From: an uncultured Bacteroidales bacterium
GTDB lineage: Bacteria; Bacteroidota; Bacteroidia; Bacteroidales; F082
Assembly (NCBI GenBank): GCA_905234275.1
Contig: CAJOHD010000001.1
Location: 268,524 to 332,523, forward strand
DNA length: 64,000 nt
Reading direction: 5' to 3'
Under the pieces are notes generated by a model, which was given only the letters and a program-made list of their open reading frames with translations, was not told the DNA's origin and did no database searches. Below are positions 9,101 to 17,338 of this stretch, piece by piece (position 1 is the first letter of the stretch; the number at the start of each line of letters is the position of its first letter). The translations under genes and the position numbers were made by a program.

Positions 9101-12100
9101 GATGGTGTTGACGATAATTATATTGGAAATGACGCCATGTCGTGCTCATATTGGAGTGAGACCGATTATCTGTATAATAATAATCCATCCAAATGGGTTG
9201 TTGAACGATTGCAATGTCTGAAAAATGCTAAGCATTATGTTGATAATGAGAGTGTTGGGACTTGTGATATTTACGATTATTCAGGGAATAATATGTATCA
9301 GATTACGAGAAAAACATCATTGCCGAATGCCGACATGAATTATGCTGACCCTTTAAAGATTGTGACAAATTACTCGTATGATGCTGTGGGTCATGTGGTT
9401 ATGCAGTCTATGTCATCTCCATCGGCGAAGAGCCAAAGAGTCAGGATGATGGATTATGGCGAGGAGTATAATTATCGTTATCCGACTGCGACGATTAACG
9501 AAAATGGCTGGGAGGTGGATTGGGCATATGACAATGATTACGGTAATGTGCGCTCAACGCTTGATTATAATAGTTTTACAACTGAAAACTATTCGGATCC
9601 GTTTGATATAACTGTCGAAAAAGAGTTGCCGGACGGGACTAAATATGTCGAAGCCAGACGCTGGGCTCAAGGTAACAAACACGCTCCTAAAGATGCCGCT
9701 TATTATAACTGGTCAAAAACTACTGGAAATGCTGAAAAACTTGTCTTTTTCAGTAAAAATGGCAATAAACTGCGAGAAGTCACTTTCGGCTTGAACGGTG
9801 AGGCGGTTTATGTTGATATGACGTATGACAATTTTGGGAATATGTCCTCAAAATCAATGCCTTACATCGCTAGTGACGAGTCAAAGTTTGTGTATTATGT
9901 TTATGACAAAAACAATAGGCTGATTGAGGAGGTTTATCCTAATGGACTTGTTAAAAATTACAGCTATAACAAGTTCCAGCGGATGATTAATACGGTCTCG
10001 CCTGATGGAGATTCCCGTAATGTAGTGGAAACTGACAATCCGATGGGATGGCGCATGCAAACTGTTGATATTGGCGGCAATACCATTAATTATGAGTATT
10101 ACAGTGATGGTAAGTTGAAAAGCTCAATGATTGGTGACAATGAGCAAACAAAAGTGGAATACGAGTATGATGGACGACGCAACTTGTTGAGAATTAATGA
10201 TCCCGCATGTGGAGAGATCGTTTATAGCTACAATGCATACGGCGAGTTGATGGAACGTACCAATGCCAAAGACTGTGTCACAACTTATGCCTATGACAAT
10301 ATGGGTAACATTCTCATACGTGTCGAATCTGGCGAACAAGGGCAGGATCCTGTTGTAACTCAATGGATTTACGATCAAAGTAAGGGTAAGATTGGCATGC
10401 TGTCAAGAATAATCTACGGTGATTCTCATGCTGTTACGTATGATTATGATGATTTTTTGAGGCTTGTCAGTGTTGATGAAATGGTTAATGGTAGGAATTA
10501 TACCACTTCGTTTGATTATGATAAAGCAAACAGAGCCAATTTCGTAGCTTATCCAAGTGGCATCGCAATTCAAAAGCAATATTCGAATTCTGGATACAAT
10601 AAAGCAATTGTCAATCAAAAAGATGAAAATGTTTTATGGCAAGCTGAATCAGCGGATGCTATGGGTTATATTGTTGATTATCAATATGGTAATGGCATAC
10701 AAACGAGGAGAGAGTATGATAAGGAAACGAATCTTTTGAATGGTATTTATTCGCGTTTTGACAAAACAACATATCAAAATCTGGTCTATTCATACGACGG
10801 TTTTGGTAATCTTGTGAGCAGGACGAGGTTGAATGGCAACATGTTAAATGAAAGCTTCACTTACGATTCATTTAATCGTCTTGTAGGTATCAGGTTAAAT
10901 GACAAACTCACTGGTTGGATGGAATATGATGAATATGGCAATATCTTGTCAAAATACAATGATTATAAGAATGTTTTCTATGATGCGCAGTATATAGGCG
11001 CTTGTCCGTATGCAGTCAGTAAAGTCAAGACAGATTTAGATGAGAGCGATGGTTTTAAGCAGAATGTTGAATATACGGTGTTTGATAAGATGAAGAGTGT
11101 CATTAGTGGAAATAATTCATTGTCAATAGATTATGGTTATGACTACGAAAGAAACCATTCTGTTGAGAGAGTCGATGGCGCAGTGAAAGAAAAGGTGTAT
11201 GTATCTGATTGTGAATTTGTTAATGACCGAGGTAATGAAATCGTTTACACATATCTAAAATGTCCGATGGGAATATTCGCCGTTTATCGTATCGACGAGA
11301 AAGGAAATGAGGACATCCTATATGTGCACAAAGATCATCTTGACTCATGGTGTATGATCACTGACAAATACGGCAAAGTTGTTCAAAAAACCAGTTATGA
11401 TGCATGGGGTAATCCGCGAAATGAAGACACATGGTCGGGGAGATACAAAGGGGAGCTGCTCTGTGACCGAGGTTTTACTGGGCATGAGCATCTGCAGGCA
11501 TTTGGCATTGTGAATATGAATGGTCGAGCCTATGATCCGTTGTTGTCGATGATGATGAGTCCTGACAATTACATTCAGAATCCGGACTTTTCACAAAATT
11601 ACAACAGATACATATATTGTTATAATAATCCTTTGTCATATTCTGACCCGTCAGGCGAATGGGTCGAGTGGCTGCTGTACGGACTCTTTAACGGAACGGT
11701 GAATGTTATCTGCAATTTGGAAAGTATCGACTGTTTTCAAGAGGGTTTGCTGGCATTTGGCGCCGGATTTGTGAGCGGCTGCCTGACCCAAGGCCTGTCG
11801 GAATGCTCATGGGCGGTGCAGGTCGTCGGAAATGTCGCTGGAACAACGCTGAAGTCAAGTGTAAACAGCTTCGTGCAGCAAAACAAAGGAGATAATCTTG
11901 ACTGGAGCATCCTCGAAAACAAAGATTTCCAGTCAGATGTGATGTATGCTCTCGGCTCGAGTTTGGCGAAAGCCGTGCTGACCTCGTATATTGTCCAACC
12001 GACTGATGATGACGATGGCAAGACAATTTCCAATATGTTGTGTCATGAGAAATACAATCAAAAGGTTTTGGAAACGGCATCAAAAAAGATCGTGGGAAAC

Positions 12101-12355
12101 CTGTTCGCAGGAAGGAAGATGTTTGACGGTTTTGCAATTTCCAAAAACAATCTGGAAGATGCACTGCCATATCTGGAATGTGCTTTGGATATTGTCACCG
12201 ATAATGTTGAGATTTCAGGGCGTTCAGAGACTTTGAGTATGATCAATGACAAACTGTTGAATTTTGATTTTAAAGGCTTTATGAGTAAATTCGGAAATGA
12301 CATGAATTATTGTTATAGTCAATTTCGTTCTTTATTTGTTAAAAATGGTGGTTAA
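6149..12355 (+). CDS. Giant SpvB / FG-GAP / RHS-repeat protein with variable C-terminal tip
   Basis: This 2068-residue protein has a signal peptide (MKKILLIMLLLGVGVMQAQ). An SpvB-like N-terminal domain follows at about 80-340 (GELNVGNIGAAVYSI, YNNQAGNGLLGWAWDLSG). Five calcium-binding FG-GAP/VCBS units come next (DFNGDGYSD near 409, DFDGDGLDD near 466, and others near 574, 624 and 696). YD repeats run from about 1070 to 1650, and an RHS core (HKDHLDSWCMITD to DPSGE) ends at residue 1837. Such proteins form a shell around a C-terminal toxin or effector. Here the tip is residues 1838-2068, beginning with a glycine-rich hydrophobic stretch; I do not recognise its activity. No immunity gene follows; argS starts 51 bases later. 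There is no T9SS sorting domain. Confidence 0.88.
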   Translation: MKKILLIMLLLGVGVMQAQTYQQTEMELDSEIPKDKSLVYEASTSIKMLKGFHCQPCGDNSVRLLIDRYGVFPPEEGITGGASTLNQDGVVGALPGELNVGNIGAAVYSIQILLPQGLGKMTPEIAVTYNNQAGNGLLGWAWDLSGLSSIVRVGQTLYHDGKRTAVNFAEDRFMIDGKRLMLCSGTQSGNGSVYKTEVDEMSKITAYTDGYNGPARFIVRKKDGTTWEYGCTNDSRVETHNQNNVVLKWLVNKIIDPDGNYIAFNYIENQSTGESYINRIDYTLNDKAGIKTMYQVAFSYDNREDYEAGYVFESLVQKKKLLRNITVRNMQTGTILYDYYFDYFAPGNYSSDVKFMYHRLKSIGMTAGDMKLNPTIISWNKSNHYQDKFLSYSLNQNIFNKVPFIGDFNGDGYSDVVLVPYKESGTYSTDVRATVVINKGDGSFNDEAYYSFDFDKTLEWVYVVDFDGDGLDDIVPYYANHEENSSWKSKFCVYLNRGNAFAYLGEFSANRYFTIYPGDFFGNRKDGFFLTYNNANQSNTYFPKVFYYASNNSMTSQSFGINTCLYVPERVVVEDFNGDGSSEILYLMEDFSATVKLSLDNDQCDFSVLFSDDNFDSDDFLFPGDFNGDGYTDLLKYDEQSYWNMAISDGNRFKEPVLCLNNNLLRGMTLAPQDRYLCSLQNLSMPSVTIRTADFDGDGKTDVGVFKNTGGNYYLEIGFKPYEKFNNNYDFTDIRRFQLNINHSHQYVHLGNFLGHENVNILSNVKETPGTYEIPKIVSLNPHSSKFSVERITDGMGNARGLNYEYLMPNNDFYSYEYQWVDSKLRTVPLPVKALSADTVFTTNSKTGVTKYSYKNMLYHTEGHGLLGFLQMDSKVLVDNALSQTNVFVSEVESMGEYYMLMPRSHTKYNCYNQIVLEEQNAYKKYENVNNAKVIMPLLLSKKTIHYDLDTPGSVLKSNIKNVDYQSDISEFNYSDVVNVSKVIDGVDDNYIGNDAMSCSYWSETDYLYNNNPSKWVVERLQCLKNAKHYVDNESVGTCDIYDYSGNNMYQITRKTSLPNADMNYADPLKIVTNYSYDAVGHVVMQSMSSPSAKSQRVRMMDYGEEYNYRYPTATINENGWEVDWAYDNDYGNVRSTLDYNSFTTENYSDPFDITVEKELPDGTKYVEARRWAQGNKHAPKDAAYYNWSKTTGNAEKLVFFSKNGNKLREVTFGLNGEAVYVDMTYDNFGNMSSKSMPYIASDESKFVYYVYDKNNRLIEEVYPNGLVKNYSYNKFQRMINTVSPDGDSRNVVETDNPMGWRMQTVDIGGNTINYEYYSDGKLKSSMIGDNEQTKVEYEYDGRRNLLRINDPACGEIVYSYNAYGELMERTNAKDCVTTYAYDNMGNILIRVESGEQGQDPVVTQWIYDQSKGKIGMLSRIIYGDSHAVTYDYDDFLRLVSVDEMVNGRNYTTSFDYDKANRANFVAYPSGIAIQKQYSNSGYNKAIVNQKDENVLWQAESADAMGYIVDYQYGNGIQTRREYDKETNLLNGIYSRFDKTTYQNLVYSYDGFGNLVSRTRLNGNMLNESFTYDSFNRLVGIRLNDKLTGWMEYDEYGNILSKYNDYKNVFYDAQYIGACPYAVSKVKTDLDESDGFKQNVEYTVFDKMKSVISGNNSLSIDYGYDYERNHSVERVDGAVKEKVYVSDCEFVNDRGNEIVYTYLKCPMGIFAVYRIDEKGNEDILYVHKDHLDSWCMITDKYGKVVQKTSYDAWGNPRNEDTWSGRYKGELLCDRGFTGHEHLQAFGIVNMNGRAYDPLLSMMMSPDNYIQNPDFSQNYNRYIYCYNNPLSYSDPSGEWVEWLLYGLFNGTVNVICNLESIDCFQEGLLAFGAGFVSGCLTQGLSECSWAVQVVGNVAGTTLKSSVNSFVQQNKGDNLDWSILENKDFQSDVMYALGSSLAKAVLTSYIVQPTDDDDGKTISNMLCHEKYNQKVLETASKKIVGNLFAGRKMFDGFAISKNNLEDALPYLECALDIVTDNVEISGRSETLSMINDKLLNFDFKGFMSKFGNDMNYCYSQFRSLFVKNGG

Positions 12356-12370
12356 TTAGCGATTTTTTTC

Positions 12371-12378
12371 TATCTTTG
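12371..12378 (+). promoter_or_regulatory. argS promoter -7 element
   Basis: TATCTTTG followed by CA, an exact Bacteroidota -7 element, lies 28 bases before the argS start. No convincing -33 element is visible. Confidence 0.5.
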
Positions 12379-12406
12379 CACCCAAATTTCAAATACGATT
12401 TGCACT

Positions 12407-14218
12407 ATGCTAGGATTAGTTATGCGACAACTTTTTGTCGATGCCTTCAAGAAACTTTATGGAGAAGAACCTCCGGCGCAGAATGTCAGTTTTCAGAAGA
12501 CACGACCCGAATTTGAAGGTGATGTCACAATTGTGGTTTTCCCTTTCGTGAAAATAGCAAAAAAAGCACCTGATGTCATTGCCAAAGAGCTCGGAGAGGA
12601 GATGGTGAAGGAAAGCGAATATATCGCCAAATACAATGTGGTGAAAGGCTTCCTCAATCTGCTTATTTCCGATAAATATTGGATTGGCTTCATGCAAAAG
12701 ACTCATCTGAACGAAAAATTCGGACGAAAAGAAGTTGCAGGCAAACCTGTCGTAGTGGAGTATTCCTCACCGAATACCAACAAACCGTTGCACCTCGGCC
12801 ATATCCGCAACAACCTGCTGGGTTGGAGCGTGAGCGAAATCCTGAAAGCCAACGGCGAAAACGTGGTGCGCGTGAACCTTGTGAACGACCGCGGAATTCA
12901 CATCTGCAAGAGCATGATAGCCTGGCAGAAATGGGGTAACGGCTGCACTCCTGAATCGACCGGCAAGAAGGGCGACCACCTGATTGGCGACTTCTACGTG
13001 ATGTTCGACAAGCATTTCAAGGAAGAAGTGAAGAACCTGCTGCCTGCCAACTACGACCAACTCAGCGATGACGACAAAGAAAAGGCGAAAGTAGAGGCTG
13101 AAAACGCTTCTCCACTTATGCAGGAGACACGTGAGATGCTGCGCAAATGGGAGGCTGGCGACAAAGAGGTGCGTGAACTTTGGGAGATGATGAACAACTG
13201 GGTTTACGAAGGCTTTGATGTGACGTACAAACGTCTCGGAGTGTCGTTCGACAAGATATATTACGAATCGCAGACCTACCTTTTAGGTAAGAGCACCGTA
13301 ATGGATGGCTTGAAGAAAGGCGTTCTGTATCAAAGAGATGACAACTCGGTGTGGTGCGACCTCCGCGATGAGGGATTGGACGAGAAACTGTTGCTGCGTC
13401 GTGACGGCACCTCCGTTTATATGACTCAAGACCTGGGAACCGCTCAATTGCGTTATGACGAGTTCCATCCGAAGAAACTGATCTACGTGGTCGGTAATGA
13501 ACAGAATTACCACTTCGACGTGCTCAAGCGCGTTTTGGTGAGATTAGGCTTCGAGTGGGGTAACGACATCGAGCACCTTTCCTATGGTATGGTTGAGTTG
13601 CCAAGCGGTAAGATGAAGTCGCGCGAAGGAACCGTTGTCGACGCCGACGACCTCATGGACGAGATGGAAGCAACGGCGAAGAACGTGTCGGAAGAACTCG
13701 GCAAAGCCCACGGATTGAGTGACGAAGAGTCGGCAAAGCTCTATCACATGATAGGACTCGGCGCTCTGAAGTACTTCATCCTGAAGGTCGACCCGAAAAA
13801 GACGATGCTGTTCGACCCGAAAGAATCAATAGACTTCAACGGCAATACAGGCTCATTTATTCAGTACACCCACGCACGTATCTGCTCGGTGCTGCGTAAG
13901 GCTGCTGAAGCTAATGTGGCTATCGGCGACAAGGTCGATATTGATAGCATACAGCCTGGCGAGAAATCGCTGCTTACCAACATATACACATGGCCTTCGG
14001 TGCTCGAGCAGGCTGCAATCAACCGTAGCCCAGCCATGATAGCCAACTACATCTACGACCTCTGCAAAGCTTTCAACCAGTTCTATCAGGAATGCAGTAT
14101 AATGAAGGAACCAGACGAGAAACGCAGAGAGTTCCGTTTGCAGTTGGCAGCGATGACAGCACGTTTGCTTCGTAACGCAGGCGAGTTGCTGGGTATGCAG
14201 ATGCCGGAGAGAATGTAA
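12407..14218 (+). CDS. argS: Arginyl-tRNA synthetase
   Basis: ArgRS charges tRNA-Arg with arginine in the cytosol. The class I signature HLGH is at 129-132 within SSPNTNKPLHLGHIRNN, and the second nucleotide-binding motif appears as GKMKSREG near residue 400, the usual variant in this enzyme. The N-terminal additional domain (about 1-100) and the C-terminal anticodon-binding domain ending in LLGMQMPERM are both present. The 603 residues are the expected length. A second ATG at 12422 has an AGGA seven bases upstream and could be the true start. Transcription probably comes from the TATCTTTG element at 12371. Confidence 0.96.
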   Translation: MLGLVMRQLFVDAFKKLYGEEPPAQNVSFQKTRPEFEGDVTIVVFPFVKIAKKAPDVIAKELGEEMVKESEYIAKYNVVKGFLNLLISDKYWIGFMQKTHLNEKFGRKEVAGKPVVVEYSSPNTNKPLHLGHIRNNLLGWSVSEILKANGENVVRVNLVNDRGIHICKSMIAWQKWGNGCTPESTGKKGDHLIGDFYVMFDKHFKEEVKNLLPANYDQLSDDDKEKAKVEAENASPLMQETREMLRKWEAGDKEVRELWEMMNNWVYEGFDVTYKRLGVSFDKIYYESQTYLLGKSTVMDGLKKGVLYQRDDNSVWCDLRDEGLDEKLLLRRDGTSVYMTQDLGTAQLRYDEFHPKKLIYVVGNEQNYHFDVLKRVLVRLGFEWGNDIEHLSYGMVELPSGKMKSREGTVVDADDLMDEMEATAKNVSEELGKAHGLSDEESAKLYHMIGLGALKYFILKVDPKKTMLFDPKESIDFNGNTGSFIQYTHARICSVLRKAAEANVAIGDKVDIDSIQPGEKSLLTNIYTWPSVLEQAAINRSPAMIANYIYDLCKAFNQFYQECSIMKEPDEKRREFRLQLAAMTARLLRNAGELLGMQMPERM

Positions 14219-14230
14219 AGATAGTGTGGT

Positions 14231-14938
14231 ATGAACGTTTTTTATTTACCGGACGCTACAGAAGGAATGGTCTCCTTCCCTGAGGAGGAATCAAAACACT
14301 GTGTCAAGGTTCTGAGGATGCAGGCTGGAGACCGTTTCTGCGTCACCGACGGCAAAGGGTCGCTGTACGACGGTGAGCTGGTGGAAGCACACCCGAAACG
14401 AGCGACGGCCTGCCTGTCACGCAGGAGGTCGGGATATGATAATAGGACGTTCAAAATCGAGATAGCAATAGCGCCAACAAAACTTAACGAGCGAACTGAG
14501 TGGTTCCTTGAAAAGGCAACAGAGATAGGCATCGACAAGGTGCAGCTTTTCGCCTCGTATCACTCAGAACGCCGAGTAGCCAACGTGGAGCGTTTCCGCA
14601 AGGTGATGATAGCCGCGATGAAGCAGTCAATCAAGTCGAAACTGCCTGAGATTGATGATGTTGTGGATTTCAACAAACTCGTAAAACAGCCTTTCGACGG
14701 ACAGAAATTCATCGCTTGGATTGACGACGATGTGACGGAGCTGCTTTGCGACAAATATGAAAAAGGTCAAAATGCATTGGTGCTGATCGGACCTGAAGGC
14801 GACTTCAGTCCGGAGGAGGTGCAGCTGGCAAAAGACAACGGGTTTATTCCAGTTAGCCTCGGAGATGCACGCTTGAGAACTGAGACAGCAGCAGTAGTGG
14901 CTTGCCATACAGTGAACCTGATAAACCAAATGAAATGA
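14231..14938 (+). CDS. rsmE: 16S rRNA (uracil(1498)-N(3))-methyltransferase
   Basis: RsmE methylates U1498 of 16S rRNA using S-adenosylmethionine. The 235-residue product has the family pattern: an N-terminal PUA-like part with HCVKVLRM, then a SPOUT/knotted methyltransferase domain with LIGPEGDFSPEEV near residue 185 and SLGDARLRTETAAVVAC near 215. It starts 12 bases after argS and overlaps the next gene by an ATGA junction, so these genes are probably co-transcribed. Confidence 0.95.
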   Translation: MNVFYLPDATEGMVSFPEEESKHCVKVLRMQAGDRFCVTDGKGSLYDGELVEAHPKRATACLSRRRSGYDNRTFKIEIAIAPTKLNERTEWFLEKATEIGIDKVQLFASYHSERRVANVERFRKVMIAAMKQSIKSKLPEIDDVVDFNKLVKQPFDGQKFIAWIDDDVTELLCDKYEKGQNALVLIGPEGDFSPEEVQLAKDNGFIPVSLGDARLRTETAAVVACHTVNLINQMK

Positions 14939-15591
14939 ACATGAAGAAATCTCTGTTCATAATATTGTTTTCGTTTTGGTTATCGTTTTCGTTTGCCCAG
15001 CAGACGCAGATAGCTCTCCTGAAATACAGAGGCGGCGGTGACTGGTATGCCAATCCTACATCATTGCCTAATCTGGTGAAGTTCTGTAACCAAGAGTTGC
15101 ACACCGACCTCAATCCTGACATAGCAACGGTGGAGGTGGGGAGTCCTGATATCTTCAACTATCCGTTTGTGCACATGACTGGTCACGGAAACGTGAGCTT
15201 CGACAAGGCGGAATGTGATAACCTGCGAAACTACCTGCTTGGTGGTGGTTTTCTGCACATCGATGATAACTATGGTTTGAAGGACTTCATCATGCCGCAG
15301 ATGCAAAAGGTATTTCCTGAACTGGAGTGGGTGGAGCTGCCTTATTCGCATGAAATCTTCAAAGAGCCATATGCGTTTCCAAATGGACTGCCTAAGATTC
15401 ATGAACATGACATGAAGACTCCGCAGGCGTTTGCGATGATTTACGACGGTCGTATAGTATGCCTTTTCACCTATGAATGCGACCTCGGCGACGGCTGGGA
15501 AGACCAACGAGTTCATAAGGATTCCGACGAGGTGAGACTGAAGGCGCTGAAGATGGGAGCGAACATAATTCAATACGTTTTTACCCAATGA
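14935..15591 (+). CDS. Exported DUF4159 family protein
   Basis: The protein has a signal peptide (MKKSLFIILFSFWLSFSFA) followed by a compact domain with GGGDWYANPTSLPNL, MTGHGNVSF, GGGFLHIDDNYG and DLGDGWEDQ. I recognise this as DUF4159, a family with a glutamine-amidotransferase-like fold and no proven reaction. The start at 14935 overlaps the rsmE stop as ATGA; a second ATG at 14941 would begin the signal peptide more typically. It overlaps the next gene by ATGA as well, giving a run of tightly coupled genes from argS. The product is probably periplasmic. Confidence 0.82.
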   Translation: MNMKKSLFIILFSFWLSFSFAQQTQIALLKYRGGGDWYANPTSLPNLVKFCNQELHTDLNPDIATVEVGSPDIFNYPFVHMTGHGNVSFDKAECDNLRNYLLGGGFLHIDDNYGLKDFIMPQMQKVFPELEWVELPYSHEIFKEPYAFPNGLPKIHEHDMKTPQAFAMIYDGRIVCLFTYECDLGDGWEDQRVHKDSDEVRLKALKMGANIIQYVFTQ

Positions 15592-15953
15592 AATGTCCCT
15601 ATTGCAATAAGGAAATTGAAGGTAGAACCGACAAGATATTCTGCGACGACAGATGTCGCAACAACTACTATTATCAAGTCAACAGCGAACATAAAGCATA
15701 TATCAGGACTGTTAACCGAACGTTACTCAAAAACTGTGGAATCTTAAGAAATCTAAATCCTTCGGGCAGGAGAGTGGTCACGAAGCAATATCTCGAGGAA
15801 TTAGGCTTCGATTTCAATTGTTTTACAAGTATTTATACCACAAGAAAAGGCAAGAAATACTATGTTGTTTACGATCAGGCGTATAGCTTCGACGATCCCG
15901 ACAACGTGACTTTATTGGTTTTCTATCGTGATGCTGAGTCCATCGTAGGCTAA
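15588..15953 (+). CDS. Small protein with N-terminal zinc finger
   Basis: The 121-residue product starts MKCPYCNKEI and continues FCDDRCRNNYYYQ, so C3, C6, C19 and C23 form a treble-clef type zinc site. The rest is basic, with a hydrophobic TIYTTRKGKKYYVVYDQAYSF core. Similar small proteins occur across Bacteroidota without known function. It overlaps the preceding DUF4159 gene by four bases (ATGA). Its 3' end overlaps the 3' end of the convergent MBL gene by 42 bases. No signal peptide is seen, so it is probably cytosolic. A role in nucleic acid binding would be a guess. Confidence 0.72.
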   Translation: MKCPYCNKEIEGRTDKIFCDDRCRNNYYYQVNSEHKAYIRTVNRTLLKNCGILRNLNPSGRRVVTKQYLEELGFDFNCFTSIYTTRKGKKYYVVYDQAYSFDDPDNVTLLVFYRDAESIVG

Positions 15954-16694
15954 CATCATGTTTGAAGGCAAGGTTTTATTGACATCAGCAGCTTTTCCCA
16001 TCGAATGGCTGACGTGAGTGAACCATGCTTTCTTGACGTTCAGTTTCTGAGCAATCTCAATAGCTTCAGGCAGGCTGATGTGCGAATAATGCTTTTCATG
16101 TCGCAACGCCTCGATGATGAGATATTCAACACCTTCAAGCTTTTTCATGCTTCTCTCGGAGATGTAATGAAAATCGGTGACGTAAGCGAAGTTGCCGATA
16201 CGGAAAGCGTAGCACAACATCTTGAGATGTAGCAAAGGAATTGGCTCGATGGTCAGCTCGTTGATAATGATAGGCTTATCGTCTTCAATATCGATGAGAT
16301 TATAGGTAGGGGCACCTGGATAAAGCTCGCTCTTATCGACAAAAGCGTAGGAATATTCGCGCTGTATCTCCTCCTGCGCTACAGGTGCAGCGTAAATCGG
16401 CATGGAGATGTGCTGAAGAAAATTAAACGACCTTACATCGTCCAAACCGCCTATATGATCCTTGTGATGATGAGTGATTAGTATTGCATCGAGGTGCTGC
16501 ACATTCTCGCGGAGCATCTGCTGACGGAAGTCGGGACCTGCATCGACGCAGATTGTGGTCTGCTCTGTTTGAATGAGAATAGACGTGCGCAGACGTTTAT
16601 CGCGCGGGTCGGTCGACCTGCAAACGTCACAGTTACAACCAATTACGGGAACGCCCTGCGAAGTACCGCAACCTAATATGGTAATCTTCATCAT
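15912..16694 (-). CDS. MBL-fold metallohydrolase, PhnP-like
   Basis: The 260-residue protein shows the metallo-beta-lactamase fold: LGCGTSQGVPVIGC near the start, a cysteine cluster (C-x-C-x2-C near residues 20-25), THHHKDH at 74-80 giving the HxHxDH metal site, and later His and Asp ligands (LLHLKM, VTDFHYIS, THVSHS). The closest known relatives are PhnP-type phosphodiesterases, but the substrate cannot be read from sequence. I chose the ATG at 16694, since longer versions need a TTG inside the promoter. A TATCTTTG element at 16725-16732 gives a leader of about 25 bases. Confidence 0.85.
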   Translation of the reverse strand: MMKITILGCGTSQGVPVIGCNCDVCRSTDPRDKRLRTSILIQTEQTTICVDAGPDFRQQMLRENVQHLDAILITHHHKDHIGGLDDVRSFNFLQHISMPIYAAPVAQEEIQREYSYAFVDKSELYPGAPTYNLIDIEDDKPIIINELTIEPIPLLHLKMLCYAFRIGNFAYVTDFHYISERSMKKLEGVEYLIIEALRHEKHYSHISLPEAIEIAQKLNVKKAWFTHVSHSMGKAADVNKTLPSNMMLAYDGLSITIENQ

Positions 16695-16724
16695 AGTCTT
16701 AAAACACAATTCTAAAAACAAATG

Positions 16725-16732
16725 CAAAGATA
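16725..16732 (-). promoter_or_regulatory. MBL hydrolase promoter -7 element
   Basis: On the minus strand TATCTTTGCA is an exact Bacteroidota -7 element. It forms a divergent pair with the element at 16768-16775, the two being only 35 bases apart. Confidence 0.5.
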
Positions 16733-16767
16733 TAAAAAGACTTTAGTCATTTTATAAAAATAATTTG

Positions 16768-16775
16768 TATCTTTG
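16768..16775 (+). promoter_or_regulatory. dapA operon promoter -7 element
   Basis: TATCTTTG followed by CA lies 29 bases before the gene at 16805. A -33 element is not clear. Confidence 0.5.
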
Positions 16776-16804
16776 CAAGTTTTTAAAAGAGGGTCATAAA
16801 AACG

Positions 16805-17338
16805 ATGAAAGCTATTGTTAAGTTTTGTAGGCAGCGCGCAATAAAAGGATTTCTGAGACGTAAGAAATCCTGCATATTGCCGGATATTGCAAAGTATCCG
16901 TCGGTGGCTATATTGCTTGACAAAGACCAGTTTAAACGTTATAAGGAGATAGAAAACACTCTGAAAAGACTGTTCGAACTGAAGAGATACACTTTTATTG
17001 TGTATGTTGACCAGCTTCCGAAAGACGTGATGCAGACCGACCGCTACTTTTTTATCAGAAAGGAGGACTTCAACTTCTGGGGTCTGATGACGATAGAGAA
17101 GAGAGAGTCGCTGATGTGTCTGGCATTCGATTTGGTGATTGATTTTACTCGTATTAAAGACGATGTGATGACCAATGAATATATTCTGACGATGATAAAC
17201 AATTCATTCAGAATGACTTTTGGGACTTCATGCCCGGCGATGTATGATATGGTCATCGACTCGAAAAACGACGACGATATGTTAAACCGGATAGAGATTT
17301 TAAAGACCTATCTGTCGATGTTATTAGGAAAAAGATGA
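16805..17338 (+). CDS. Small conserved protein upstream of dapA (DUF6913-like)
   Basis: This 177-residue protein has no signal peptide or membrane segment. It begins with a basic stretch (KFCRQRAIKGFLRRKKSC) and contains SVAILLDKDQFKRYKEIENTLKRLFELKRYTFIVYVD and DLVIDFTRIKDDVMTNEYIL. I think it belongs to a Bacteroidota family known as DUF6913, often next to dapA, but I recall this only loosely. No catalytic motif is apparent. It overlaps dapA by four bases (ATGA), so translation of the two is probably coupled. Confidence 0.7.
   Translation: MKAIVKFCRQRAIKGFLRRKKSCILPDIAKYPSVAILLDKDQFKRYKEIENTLKRLFELKRYTFIVYVDQLPKDVMQTDRYFFIRKEDFNFWGLMTIEKRESLMCLAFDLVIDFTRIKDDVMTNEYILTMINNSFRMTFGTSCPAMYDMVIDSKNDDDMLNRIEILKTYLSMLLGKR

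Noticed and set aside
11500..11520. Sigma-54-like TTTGGCATTG inside the RHS gene
   Set aside because: It is in coding sequence with no proper -12 box.
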